Part shown: positions 23,486 through 33,920 of the stretch, piece after piece
Layout of the letters: each line of letters opens with the position of its first letter
Numbering within the stretch: the stretch's first letter is position 1
The notes under the pieces: model-generated
Seen by the model: the letters and a program-made list of their open reading frames with translations, nothing else
Databases searched by the model: none
What the model was told of the DNA's origin: nothing
Position numbers and translations under genes: made by a program
From: Eumeta japonica
Lineage: Eukaryota; Arthropoda; Insecta; Lepidoptera; Psychidae
Direction of reading: 5' to 3'
DNA: 64,000 nt
Assembly: GCA_005406025.1 (NCBI GenBank)
Contig: BGZK01000881.1
Span: forward strand, 62,001-126,000

Positions 23486-23730
23486 AGTTGACGATTAGCG
23501 TTCAGAGCGATAAGTTCCTACCTCCCTACTTATAATCTAGCTAGCGAATTGCGGAGTTTAAACGTGATATGAAACCAGTGTTTATTGTTCTACTGCCTGC
23601 TGTATTCAGATTGTATCAGTTTTGTACATTTCTTCTGTGGACCAAACTTAGTCTCTTACACGCAGCAACGATTGTGCATTATTTGGACCCCACCATCCTG
23701 ACCCATAACATTACTTATTAATAAAGAAGA

Positions 23731-25679
23731 ATGGAATGTTGGCTTAAAGGCGTCAAACTTGTTGCAAAATCTTCTAATGACGCTGAATATTCAAAAGCAG
23801 TACGCGCGGGGAATACAGAAATTACCGATCCAGACGATGATGCCACGACGTCAAGCTCCACGGTTTCAAATACGAAAAAAGGAAATATGATGAATTATAT
23901 ATCAGTTTCGGATTTGTTGATTCCAACGGCTCACCTCTCAGCATGCTATGTAGTAAACTGCTTCCTAATAGGTCCATGGCACTTGCCAAATTTCGCCGAG
24001 ATTTAGAAACTGTACACCCCGAGTCTAAAGACAAGAATAAAGAATTTTTTGTTCGTAAAAAAGAACAGTTATTGGAAAGTCAAAAAAATATGATGCATGT
24101 AACACAAACTATCAATGAAAAGGCCACGGAGGCATCATATTTAGTTAGCTATCGCATTGCACAAGCAGGTGAAGCGCACACTATCGCTGAGAATTTAATA
24201 AAGCCATGTGTGTTAGACATAACAAAATATATGCTTGATGAAAAATCTGCAAAATATACTTTTACTGTGCCGCTATCAAACGATACTGTTTCACGGCGAA
24301 TCCATGATCGGGCAAGCTACGTCAAACAAGAACTAGTTACACGTCTACAAAAACACGATTCTCCTTGCAAATGGATTAGTCAACTGATGTCGCTGGTCTG
24401 GCTATCATGCTGGTTATCGTGAGATATCCATATGAAAGTTCTTTTGAAGAACACATGCTTATATGTTCACCGCTGCCCACAAACACTACCGGGGAAGAAA
24501 TTTTTATTAAAATAAATATATGTTTTGAAGAAAATAATCTCAGTTGGAACGATTTTATTGACATTTGTACAGATGGGGTCAAGGCGATGACAGGTAAAAC
24601 AGCAGGAGCAGTGTCACGAATAAAAAATAAAGCGCCTAATTGTAGTTCCAGCCATTGTATTCTGCATAGACAAGCACTTGCGATGAAGCAAATGCCGTCA
24701 AATCTAAAATTAGTTATGGATGAAGCGGTAAAAATAATTAATTTTATCAAATCACGACCAATACAATCCCGATTGTTCTCATTATTGTGCGAAGATTGTG
24801 GCAGCAAACATAAAACACTGCTGCTCCATACAGAAGTGCGATGGCTGTGTCGGGGTAAAACTTTAACAAGGCTATTTGAACTTAGGGCCGAGTTACAAAT
24901 GTTTCTTTCAACAGATACTTCTTTTAATTTGAAAGACCGTCTGTATTATAAAACGTGGTTGTTCCGATTGCCTTTTATGGCGGATATCTTTCAAAAAGTG
25001 AACGAATTGAATTTATCATTGCGGTAAACAGACAACAGTGTTCCAGGCCTATAACAAAATAACTGCCTTCAATAGAAAATTATATATTTGGATTATCTGC
25101 GTTGGTAAGAGAGAAATAGAAAGCTTTACGTTACTCAATGAGTTTGTTAGCGATAACGACTCAGAAATGTTTCAAGATGATGTGTTTGAAGAATTGGTCC
25201 AATATCTCAATTCAATGCGCGCATCTTTTGAAAAGTATTTTACCGAAGAACAGAGTACAAAAATGAAACTTAATTCATGGATTTATAATTCTTTTTACCC
25301 AACTTGCAAAAGCCGAGTATGTCAAACGAGATATATGAATCTCTTTTTAGAAATGTCATCACATACAAGTATGGAGTCACTGTTTAAAACGACGCCTCTC
25401 TACGATTTTTGCTGCAGAATCCGTGATGCAGAATATCCAATGCTTGGCAAAATGACTCTGAATATTTTACTTCCGTTCCCAACAACATATCTGTGTGAAA
25501 CAGGATTCTCAACCTATGCAACCACGAAAACAAAATATCGCAATAAACTGGACGCCGAACCTGATATGAGACTTCAACTGTCTTCTATCAAACTTGAAAT
25601 CAACCAATTGATGAAAAATAAAAAAAAAACAGTTTCATACTTCTTATTGGTTAGATTTTTTCTTTTTAATCTCTTCTAA
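23731..25679 (+). pseudogene. hAT transposase (BED finger, RNase H-like core, dimerisation domain), three frameshifts
   Basis: Four overlapping reading-frame segments cover one transposase: 23731 to about 23875, then about 23876-24375, about 24380-25024, and 25026-25679. Recognisable in order are a BED-finger-like region near 23930-24010, EASYLVSYRIAQAGEAHTIAE, TVSRRIHD, then FIDICTDGVKAMTGKTAG, LHTEVRWLCRGKTLTRLFEL and the C-terminal LPFPTTYLCETGFST with KTKYRN. The BED finger has lost a Cys and a His that relatives keep. The second shift falls at the DES/TD block that carries the first catalytic Asp. The third is at about 25024, where a single base appears missing. It is close to the human ZBED5/SCAND3 type of hAT protein. 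It cannot make active protein. Confidence 0.88.
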
Positions 25680-25854
25680 TAATGTACTTGCCATGTGGTA
25701 AAGTAAGTAATAGTCAGTAACTGTTACATTGTACTTTTATTATGTTTATTAAAAAAGAATACACTTTTAAAAACTATTGTTTTATTGTAGGGTTCGGTCA
25801 AGTATTTTGCTTTCCAAAAGAGTTCCATCACCAAAAAAGTTTGAGAACCGCTGC

Positions 25855-26510
25855 CATATACACATGCCACCAATGATAACCGGTATACCTGATTTCACAA
25901 ATCACTTCTCTGAACAAAATATCGCATCTTACCTGTTACTTAGGAGGATCCCACGATAAATACTTATAATAGACAGGAGAAGTTTGACTGGATATAATAT
26001 TTCCTTGAAAGAAATTCGCCTTGCGCAATGTCTGCTTTGACGCTTTTCAAATCAGAAAAGAATACTCACGAGTTTTTGTATTTGAAAAAGCTATCTTCGA
26101 TATGATACAAATCAATCTAATGAAGGATTGAATGACACTAAGAATAGATATTCAAAACAGATGCTTTTAAATTTCTTCTTTTTTATGATCCATCGACTGA
26201 GCCGAGTTATAGATAAAAAAATTTCCTTTACTTCTAATCGAAATGAATTATGGAACCATCACAATAACACTACGATATTTCGTTCAGAAGCTGATATATT
26301 CGTTCTGCATATTCGTACCATTGAACAATGTTACAGAATCGATTCTAAAAGTTCCTTCTTGAATGAGAAACGTTTCGAGTAAAATAGACTATAAACATTT
26401 CGATATCGCATCATTTGCATATTTATGCTATTAAAGATTTTAAAACTTCTTCCACTTATAAAAACCTATGTTACATCATCTCCGAGTGATATAGCCTAAA
26501 TTTTATTTTG
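25855..26510. other. No recognised feature
   Basis: The sequence is AT-rich. A plus-strand frame near 26128-26382 has no family resemblance. Confidence 0.3.
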
Positions 26511-26514
26511 GTAG

Positions 26515-26885
26515 TAGCCCCGTCCAATAAGAACCGTGAGCGGTAGCAGAATTGATATTGCAAACAAGACGAAGAGCAGAATCGAAAGTCGAGAACGGAA
26601 CCATTGTTGGAATCGAGTGTGAAATTAAAATTAGAACCAAGAGCATGTTCGGAATCGAAATTAGGAACAGTGCCGAGGTCAGAAATCAGAGCGGGGCTTC
26701 TTAACCCTAATCTACTTAGTCCGAGACCGGGTTCTGAATTAAAAGCGAGACTGCGATCAAAGTCAAAAGTGAGACAAATTGGTATCGAAATCAGGATTGG
26801 GGTTGAGATCATAAACGGTCGATACATAAGGTAAAGGAATGTGTTCAAAGTCCACGCGGACGAAGCCGCGGGCAGAAGCTAATAT
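26515..26885 (+). repeat. Dispersed repeat 'R', copy with conserved end
   Basis: It contains degenerate GAATCGAAATTAGGAAC and GAGACCGGGTTCTG units and ends CCACGCGGACGAAGCCGCGGG, then CAGAAGCTAA. This end is a familiar signature of lepidopteran dispersed repeats. The open frames on both strands here are by-products of the stop-poor repeat. Confidence 0.65.
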
Positions 26886-27186
26886 ACGTATAAAATAATA
26901 TCATTTTTTTTTATTGACGCATGGCGCCTTAGTAATATTATTTACAGCGGTTAAAAAGACTGCTGACTGTGCTAGGTGCTAGTGTTCTAAGCAATAATTA
27001 TCTGAGAAATAAATAATAAATCTATAGATGAATTTTGTATATATGTAATAAGAACGTGCCACAACACTGAAACTGAAAATTTGTGTTGCTTTTAATCTTC
27101 AAAGAAACATAAATCAAATATAAAATGAATTTCGACGGTTGTATAAAATAATTAACGCAAAGGACATAATGAAATGTTGACTGTGT

Positions 27187-27905
27187 ATGGGAAAATATCA
27201 TTACCAGTGTCTCAATGCTGAGAGGGATCAATTCCTGGCTATTTCAAATGAACAACATGTGAATTGGATATACCCTTCATGCATTAATGTTACACGTTGT
27301 AATAGATGCACTGATAACTCTCTTGTACTTCGAACCGTGATTCCATCTATCGAATCAGTGTTTATGTCTCGCGACGCAACTGTTTCCGACTTCTCGTCTT
27401 CATCCATAGAAACTGTTGTAATCATGAACAAAATCAGCAATCTACTGGATGAGAAGATTAATAAATCGTTCTCAATTTTCATTGAGAATTTCCGTAATTT
27501 AATTAGAGACGACATAAAATCTATGGTTTGCAGTGAGGTCAACCAGTTGTTGCAAACATTAAAGGATGAATTCACGGTGACGATTGACTTTATCTGTGCT
27601 GAACAGAGTAGAACTAAGTATGAAATTGAGTTAAAAAACGATAGAATTATACGTTTGAAATCAGAAAATGGTACCTATATTCAAATCTAAAAGATTTAAG
27701 TTGAACAACCGCTTGACGGTTGTTGAGAGGTCTTGTGACTCAACACCGAATTATAAGCTGTACCCGAAACACGTAGTGGAAATACTTTGGCACCTTTAAA
27801 AAATTTGCTAATCTATTCCATAGTAGATACTGAAATTATTGCCTGTCGTAGGCTTGCCAAAATTAATAATTCCTTGGACCGACCTCATAGCATTCAAATC
27901 TGGAT
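27187..27905 (+). pseudogene. LINE ORF1 (gag-like, zinc-finger plus coiled coil), truncated
   Basis: An open frame of 167 codons begins MGKYHYQCLN and continues with NWIYPSCINVTRCNRCTD, the end of a PHD-like Cys/His finger. A Ser-rich linker follows, then a predicted coiled coil (LLDEKINKSFSIFIENFRNL and on to FICAEQSRTKYEIEL). After a stop at 27688 the reading resumes in another frame with TEIIACRRLAKINNSLDRPH near 27830-27895, which matches the RNA-binding part of such proteins. This is the ORF1 layout of CR1/jockey-like LINEs in Lepidoptera. No ORF2 follows; a mariner fragment abuts it. Confidence 0.65.
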
Positions 27906-28518
27906 CAAGGCATGGCATTGTACCAAGTGACGCAGTCCGTTTTTTGAGTCTCAGTCAAATCGTGTGGGATCCACCGCGAGCACAGTTTTTTAATACCCAA
28001 ATTTTTGTGTAGAATTAATTGTATTTGACTCATGCCTATGCATAAGATTGCCCAAATCTCATGATAGCTCACATGCCTGTCTGTTTCAATCATACGGCGC
28101 ATAACATCGATGTTTTTGTTGTTCACAGCGGTGGACGGGCGACTATCACTAAATTTGTCTCTGAGATTGACAAGACGCGCTCGAATTCTGAAAAGCAGCT
28201 ATAAATAGTCATCTTGCATGGTACTTCATCGCCAAAAGCAGTTCGAAGCAGAGCGAGACTCTACTGAGCTATCAAATTACAGTTTAAATCGTAGCAAATC
28301 ATACTTGGAAAATTTTCACAACTTAAATCCACAGTGATGAATACACACAATTTTTGAAATAACATCACAATGTGAAAGTATTAACAGATGAAAGAATTGA
28401 CAAATAAAACTGTATTTTACAGCCAAAAAAAATCATTTTCAAGTGTAGTAGTTACTTTGTAAATATTATTTATATAAGTGGCCAGTCGCAGAAAATTATA
28501 GTGTGCACCACGTATATT
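27905..28518 (-). mobile_element. Mariner fragment, N-terminal half
   Basis: The minus strand reads VSYHEIWAILCIGMSQIQLI and LCSRWIPHDLTETQK, the second helix-turn-helix and linker of a mariner transposase. Its outer end near 28440-28518 aligns by eye with the 12615-12688 end of the other mariner (TTTAAATATTATT then GGCCAGT). The catalytic half and the other terminal repeat are missing. Confidence 0.7.
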
Positions 28519-29370
28519 TATGTTTATAGATTATAAGCTCTTTTGCCCAACTTTGGCTGGAACCGCTTTCAAAAACCACTAATTAGATATTTTTAAAGTT
28601 ATTTTTATAGGTTTTTGAAGACGGTTTTAATTTTTTTTTTTAATTTACTTTAATTCATATTTTTTACTTATCGAATTACTATACCTTTATAATTCATTGA
28701 GTTACTCTTCAAGTGGGTTAAGCCGTGGTCAATAATCTAGGCCGGGCACCTTCTTTACTTTTGTACTGAGCAAAAGGTAAAACAGTTCTGATCCCGGATT
28801 TATTGTTCACTGGTAATCGTTCCAGGGTCTTTATATTCTTAGGTGGAGTGCAGTACCAAATTATTTTTATGTAAAATGTATAAATTATTCTTATACAAAC
28901 TTCATAAAATTTCTGCAACTCATGTAGATCACGTTTTCTTATATTTCACATTAAATTAATTCACCATATTTGTAATGTTATCACTAGACTTTCAAAGTGT
29001 TTCTACTAATATTGCCACGTTGGAATTACATAAATGAATAAAAATGTGTAGGTAGATCAATGAGTAAATAATTTCAATTCTATGCACATTAGGTTTTACT
29101 AATAGCTATTGAAGAGTGACTTCTAACGATAAATAGTAGTATTATCTTCTAATTCCTAACCGTTAAGGAGTACTGTGGCTTCCATCATCAGCTCAGCAGC
29201 GTTAGATGATAACTACCAGACGCAAAAACTTTAATAACTAAAACAAGGAGCTCGAACAGATTAAGCATGCCTATGATATTTGAGGGAATCCTTCGATTTC
29301 CTTAAGATTTTTTCTATCTGTCTTACGAAACTGGTTAAAACCCTTAACAAAAGCTTGAAAACAATTTAAT
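28519..29370. other. No recognised feature
   Basis: The DNA is AT-rich, with a short poly(T) tract near 28630. No exon or family-specific motif is visible. Confidence 0.35.
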
Positions 29371-29379
29371 ACAGTGTAA

Positions 29380-30860
29380 ATTATAATAGGAAGACATACG
29401 GTACAGTAGAACGTGTTGACTTCATTGATTTTATAAAGTGGCAATGTGAAGGTTTTTCGATTTTGTGGAGAGCTGTACTGGCGACGAACGGTGAGCCTCG
29501 TAGGTTTCCGTAGCTTTCCGAGGCATCGATGTGACCGTGAATTGATTTAAAAAAATACACAGTGCGCACTGCCTTTTTGCGCAGTTGCAAATTCATAAGG
29601 CATATGTGGTAATGCGATCCTTGACACGCATGCGATTGCAATTTGCGGCGATTACTATCAGCGTATGTTAAGTGATAGAGGAAGAGTTTTTGAACTTACT
29701 CCAGTCTATTGATGTACGTATGATAGCAGGGTTTCCATACAGGACTGCATTATTCTAAGATACTCCGTATCACATAATCAAAAATTAGAGCCGTGAGTGT
29801 AGTTTCTTTCAGTATTTTAACCTGACGTGTGATAAAACCCGAGAATCGTGAAGTTTTTTGAACAATAGCATCAATGTGAAACCTTAAACTAAAAGAGCTG
29901 TTTATGATCACTTTCAAATCGTGGATCTTCATAAATTTCAGTCAATGGATTTTGTTGAACAAAACGCAAGACTTTTATTGGCAGTACTTTCTAGTGAACT
30001 TAAGATTAAAACACTTCTTAGAATTAAGAGCCATGCCATTTCTGATGCACCTGTCACTAATTCTGTTTATGTCTAATTATAAAGTTCTGTCTTCTGGATT
30101 GTTGATAGAATTATCTTAAGATCATTAGCAGGCATTTTGATTTTTAATATTATAAGAGTGAATTTTTTTACGTACAATTAATTGATTCTATTATTTTACG
30201 GTAGTTAAGAGAAATAAAATATGCCTGTAGTTTGAAATAACATTTCGATCACCGTCTTTGTGTACTGGAGTAAGTTGAGTAATATTTCCTTCCAAAGAAA
30301 ACATTTTAGATTTTAGAGAAAGGTTATACGAGAAAGAGGTTTGTATAATTCTTTAGCGTAAGACGAAGCTTGCCTGCAACATGCATTAACATATAGCATG
30401 CAACCCTTCACTGAACTTCGAATCTGTTCCTCCACTATAAATCCCTATTCAATTAATTAACTATTGACCCGAAAGAATTGACAATATCGTCAGACATAAT
30501 AAAATCTTTAGTTTAATTTTTAAAGTATTCTGATGAGAGTAAATCAGGGCCAGCTCCTTTATTGCCATCTAAATTTAATAGATATTTCAAGATATCGTCT
30601 TTCGAAATTGAGCTTGGTGAATACTCAACGTTGACATTAGACGTGTTGAAATCGATGGGTGCTCCATTCAGACAGCTGGTCCCGTACACAGTCTGAAAAT
30701 AGCGGGAGAATAAAGCACAATTTTTTTGCCCACTACTTGCGTTCAGTAGTCCCAAAGACATTTCGTTTGGAATAGAAGCATCGTTACCCTTTTTACCTTT
30801 GAGTAATTGGCAAACATATTTGGGACATTTTCGCAGTTGAAATTTTGCTCGTTATTTAAA
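29380..30860 (-). mobile_element. LINE reverse transcriptase, jockey/CR1-like, decayed
   Basis: On the minus strand 30513-30761 reads LFSRYFQTVYG, SISKDDILKYLLNLD and NKGAGPDLLSSEYFKN, the start of a jockey/CR1-type RT. Further downstream, 29750-29932 reads VIINSSFSLRFHIDAIVQKT and SGFITRQ, and 29381-29641 reads AVRTVYFFKSIHGHID, the C-terminal thumb region. Stops and shifts lie between, and the catalytic FADD-type box is not preserved in a readable frame. Confidence 0.65.
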
Positions 30861-31567
30861 TTCACAATTGCATTCTCTAATTATCTCAGCGATTTCTTAA
30901 AGTGTCGCATGAGAGTTCATCCAAACAATTATTATATTTTTTAAACCTAGTACGGAATATCGCTTTTATGAGGGATCTGATGTACCATGCAGAATATTTA
31001 TTGTCACGGTGCTAACGATTTGGTTAGAATTTGCGTTTTATGGACATTAAAGTGGAGTAAAATATCGTGATGTCGTCTCGCAGCTTTTTCACGGACGTAA
31101 CGGTCCACCATTTAAATACATCGTTTATTTTATACTTTATGTTTAATAATCGTGTTATAGTAAATGTACTACAGTACTTTTCTATACTCCTGAATTTTTT
31201 GATATATATTGGGTCGCATGTCTATATTAGTAAAAGCCTTTAAGTGTTAAGTGTGTTTTCCTGTTCGCCGTTACTGATCTAAAATCCTGGACTCCACCTG
31301 AACCCTAAATTTTCATAATTTCTCTTTTCCTTTTATTCACCGGGCAACCTGATAGTCATTTAATGACAACAAACCGTCTAAAATATTTTAACGATTTAAT
31401 GTAATAGTACTTGAAAAACATTTAAACCTGTTAATAGTTTTATCAAGGTTTTGAACAAAAATGTTAATTTATTAATGAAAAGTTGATAATGAGAAAATGT
31501 GCAGTACAACACTAAAATGTCATACGTCTGGCTCCAACGAGGTGTAAGGTTTAGTCTCATTCGGGTA

Positions 31568-33075
31568 ATTACTGGAAAAAAATATCATTGGGGCAGGCTG
31601 GCGAGTCCCGAGAAATGGTCGTTCACGATTATTCTTAATTATGTGTTTCGGAAACGATCATGAATGTTCGAGCTAAGTCACGCGTGGCTGGAACGGTGTG
31701 TTGTTGCCTGAGGAAAAAAGTAGGGACGGTAAGCTTCGTTATTCATGTCACGCCTGCGCTCTTAGTTATCATAGTATCATAAACGCGAATGCATGTGTCG
31801 GGCGCAGTGCCTATTAAGGGGTTTGTCATTTTTTTAATTTTAAAATGGCGGGAGAGCAGTCAAAACGAAGAGATCGTTTATGGCAAGTATTGTCGAATAA
31901 AGGATATGCTGATATTTTTATTTATGTGGATATTTTAATGGTGATGCATGCATCACCATTAAAATATCCACAAAAGCGACAAAGTATTCATATACTTTGT
32001 CGCTTTCCTAATCATCGGCTACCCCATGCTAGCGTGCTTAGTGCAGTGTATCGGCGAGTTCGAAAAAGTGGCACTGTGTAACGACGACTAAGTGACATTG
32101 GCAGATCCCGTGTTTATCGCGCGGAGGAAGAAGAAGAAATCCCTGACTATTTTGAAGAAGATCCGACGGTATCAACGAACGGAGTTCCATATCGGCTCGG
32201 CATGTCTCAGTGAAAAGTGTGGTTTACTGTTCACACTGCGAGACTTTACCCATACCACTAGTCTGATACATACACATACCACCCGTGCATGTATTAGACG
32301 AAAGAGACCCTGTCAAGAGATTAGATTTCTGCAAATTTATGTTGCACGCAAATGCAAAGGATTCCATGTTTTTCAGAAAGATTATGTAGATCGATGAAAT
32401 CAGATTTGATCAAGATGGTATTAGCAATTATCATAAAGTACATTTTTGGCTCCAAAAAGAAAAAAGGGGATCTACCGGGTCTCAGCGACGATTTTCCCAC
32501 AATATTGGGATGGGAATTATTGATAATAATTTAATTGAGCCATATTTTCTACACGGTAATTTTAATGGCGAAATATTTCAATCTCTTCTAAGAAACGAAG
32601 TTTTTGTTTTAATGGAAGATTAGCCACTAGACATAAGACAATTTATATTTTATCAACATGATGGCTGTCCTGCGCACTTTTGTATATTCATACGACATTG
32701 GTTCAATGAAAATTTTACTCTACGTTGGATGGACAGAAATTTCATGACCCACGAGGAGCCTAAATCTAACTCCAATGGATTATTATATCTGGGGATACAC
32801 GAATTGCGTCGTCTATGGGGTTAAACCCGTAACGTCAATAAAGTTGCTTATAGAGCGTGTAATTAATGTGGTAGGAATTATTCAACGTACATTAACTTCG
32901 AGAGTGGTTAACAGCGAATAAGACGAAGATTGCACGTTTCTATACACAATAAGCGCTCTCACATGCAGCAAAAATTATAAGTTAATAAATAAAGTTTATT
33001 TGGATATCTGACTTTTTTTAATTTTTGAAATATCTATTTTACTTTACTTTATTGCTAATTATTTTTTCCAGTACT
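31568..33075 (+). mobile_element. Tc1/mariner-superfamily element with inverted ends, inactive
   Basis: The element is bounded by TA at 31566-31567 and 33076-33077. Its left end reads ATTACTGGAAAAAAATA and the reverse complement of the right end AGTACTGGAAAAAATAA. Inside, a start at 31845 gives MAGEQSKRRDRLWQVLSNKG and, after a disrupted stretch, FPNHRLPHASVLSAVYRRVR, the helix-turn-helix of the DUF4817-type transposases. Decayed pieces follow: a DDE-like segment near 32640-32700 and LTPMDYYIWGY near 32770-32800, close to the last catalytic Asp. Multiple stops show it is dead. Confidence 0.65.
31925..32006. repeat. Two abutting perfect inverted repeats inside the transposase frame
   Basis: 31925-31972 is a perfect 48-bp palindrome with no spacer, centred between 31948 and 31949. 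Directly next to it, 31973-31987 and 31992-32006 are perfect 15-bp arms with a 4-nt loop. They fall between the N-terminus and the FPNHRLPH block, where relatives have a short collinear stretch. They add residues without creating a stop. Confidence 0.95.
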
Positions 33076-33079
33076 TATG

Positions 33080-33830
33080 CGAGTGACACTAAACATTTAT
33101 ACTTTGTTGGATAGCCAGAAAAATAGAGATGTTTTTGCGATGCTTTTGCAGTTTTATCATTATTAATTTTTTATTAATAAATTATCATTTTTATTAAAGA
33201 ACATGATAAAACATTTAACAGGTTCAAGTGTTTTTTAAGTAAATATTACATACTTAAAACATTAAAACATTTTAGTCGGTTTGTTGTTCTTAAATAATTA
33301 TTAGGTTGTCTACTGAATAAAAAAAAAGAAAAATCGTGAGTATGATAATAATTATTGTTTTCTTTAACTTATGATCATAAAATTCTGGAATTTCGCAAAA
33401 AACTGTTTTTAAAATATTTCAAAAACTGTTAGTTTTTGGACAAGGCATTGGGTAGTTAAATAATTGCTCTATTATACGGCCTTCATCAGAATACATCCAA
33501 TAATTAATCAGTGATCTGGTATAGTTTAATATAATAAAATAGATCTATCGAAAAACTGTAGAAAACTATTTACTTATATAAACATGATGTAAAAATAATC
33601 ACTGAAAAAAATAATCTTTATATGTGTACTTATTCTATTTCATCAAGTAATTTCAAAAACTTGTAGTGCAAATAGACAATAGACAAAGAGGAACTTAAAC
33701 TAAATAAATTTATTATAGTAAAACTGAATTTTTGAATAAAAGCTTGTTATAATTTTTTTATTAATAATTTTATTAACCGCATTATCACGCCTACGCCGTT
33801 GCGCTGCTTTAAATAGTGCGTCGTAGTTGT
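33080..33830. other. AT-rich, no recognised feature
   Basis: No exon-like or repeat-family sequence is visible. Confidence 0.35.
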
Positions 33831-33920
33831 GCTGTGCCATTCGGCGGACGCCGTCGACCGCGCAGACAGCTCGGCGCGCGCAGCCCCGCGCCCGCGGCGC
33901 ATCTGGCGGCCGGCGGTCAG
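33800..33920 (+). other. Candidate non-coding first exon with donor at 33921
   Basis: A GC-rich island stands in otherwise very AT-rich DNA. TTTAAATAG near 33810 could be a weak TATA-type element. The island ends GGTCAG|GTACGT, a near-consensus donor. There is no upstream ATG, so it would be 5' UTR. The gene it would belong to is unknown. Confidence 0.3.

Larger units (their letters stand above)
23103..25854 (+). mobile_element. hAT superfamily element, Buster-like (ZBED5/SCAND3-related), inactive
   Basis: The 2752-bp element starts CAGAAATACTCTAAG and ends with the inverse of CAGCGGTTCTCAAAC. It is flanked by an 8-bp target duplication, CCATAGAC at 23095-23102 and CCATATAC at 25855-25862, with TA in the middle. 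That central TA is the pattern described for the Buster group of hAT elements. A perfect 22-bp palindrome lies at 23125-23146 just inside the left end. The ends, target duplication and transposase order agree, so the element inserted whole and decayed later. Confidence 0.88.

Noticed and set aside
24376..24807. Minus-strand 143-codon open frame inside the hAT element
   Set aside because: The plus strand over the same bases encodes the recognisable transposase.
26471..26848. Open frames on both strands over repeat R
   Set aside because: The degenerate purine-rich repeat is poor in stops in several frames; the same happens in other R copies (3194, 50037, 51230).
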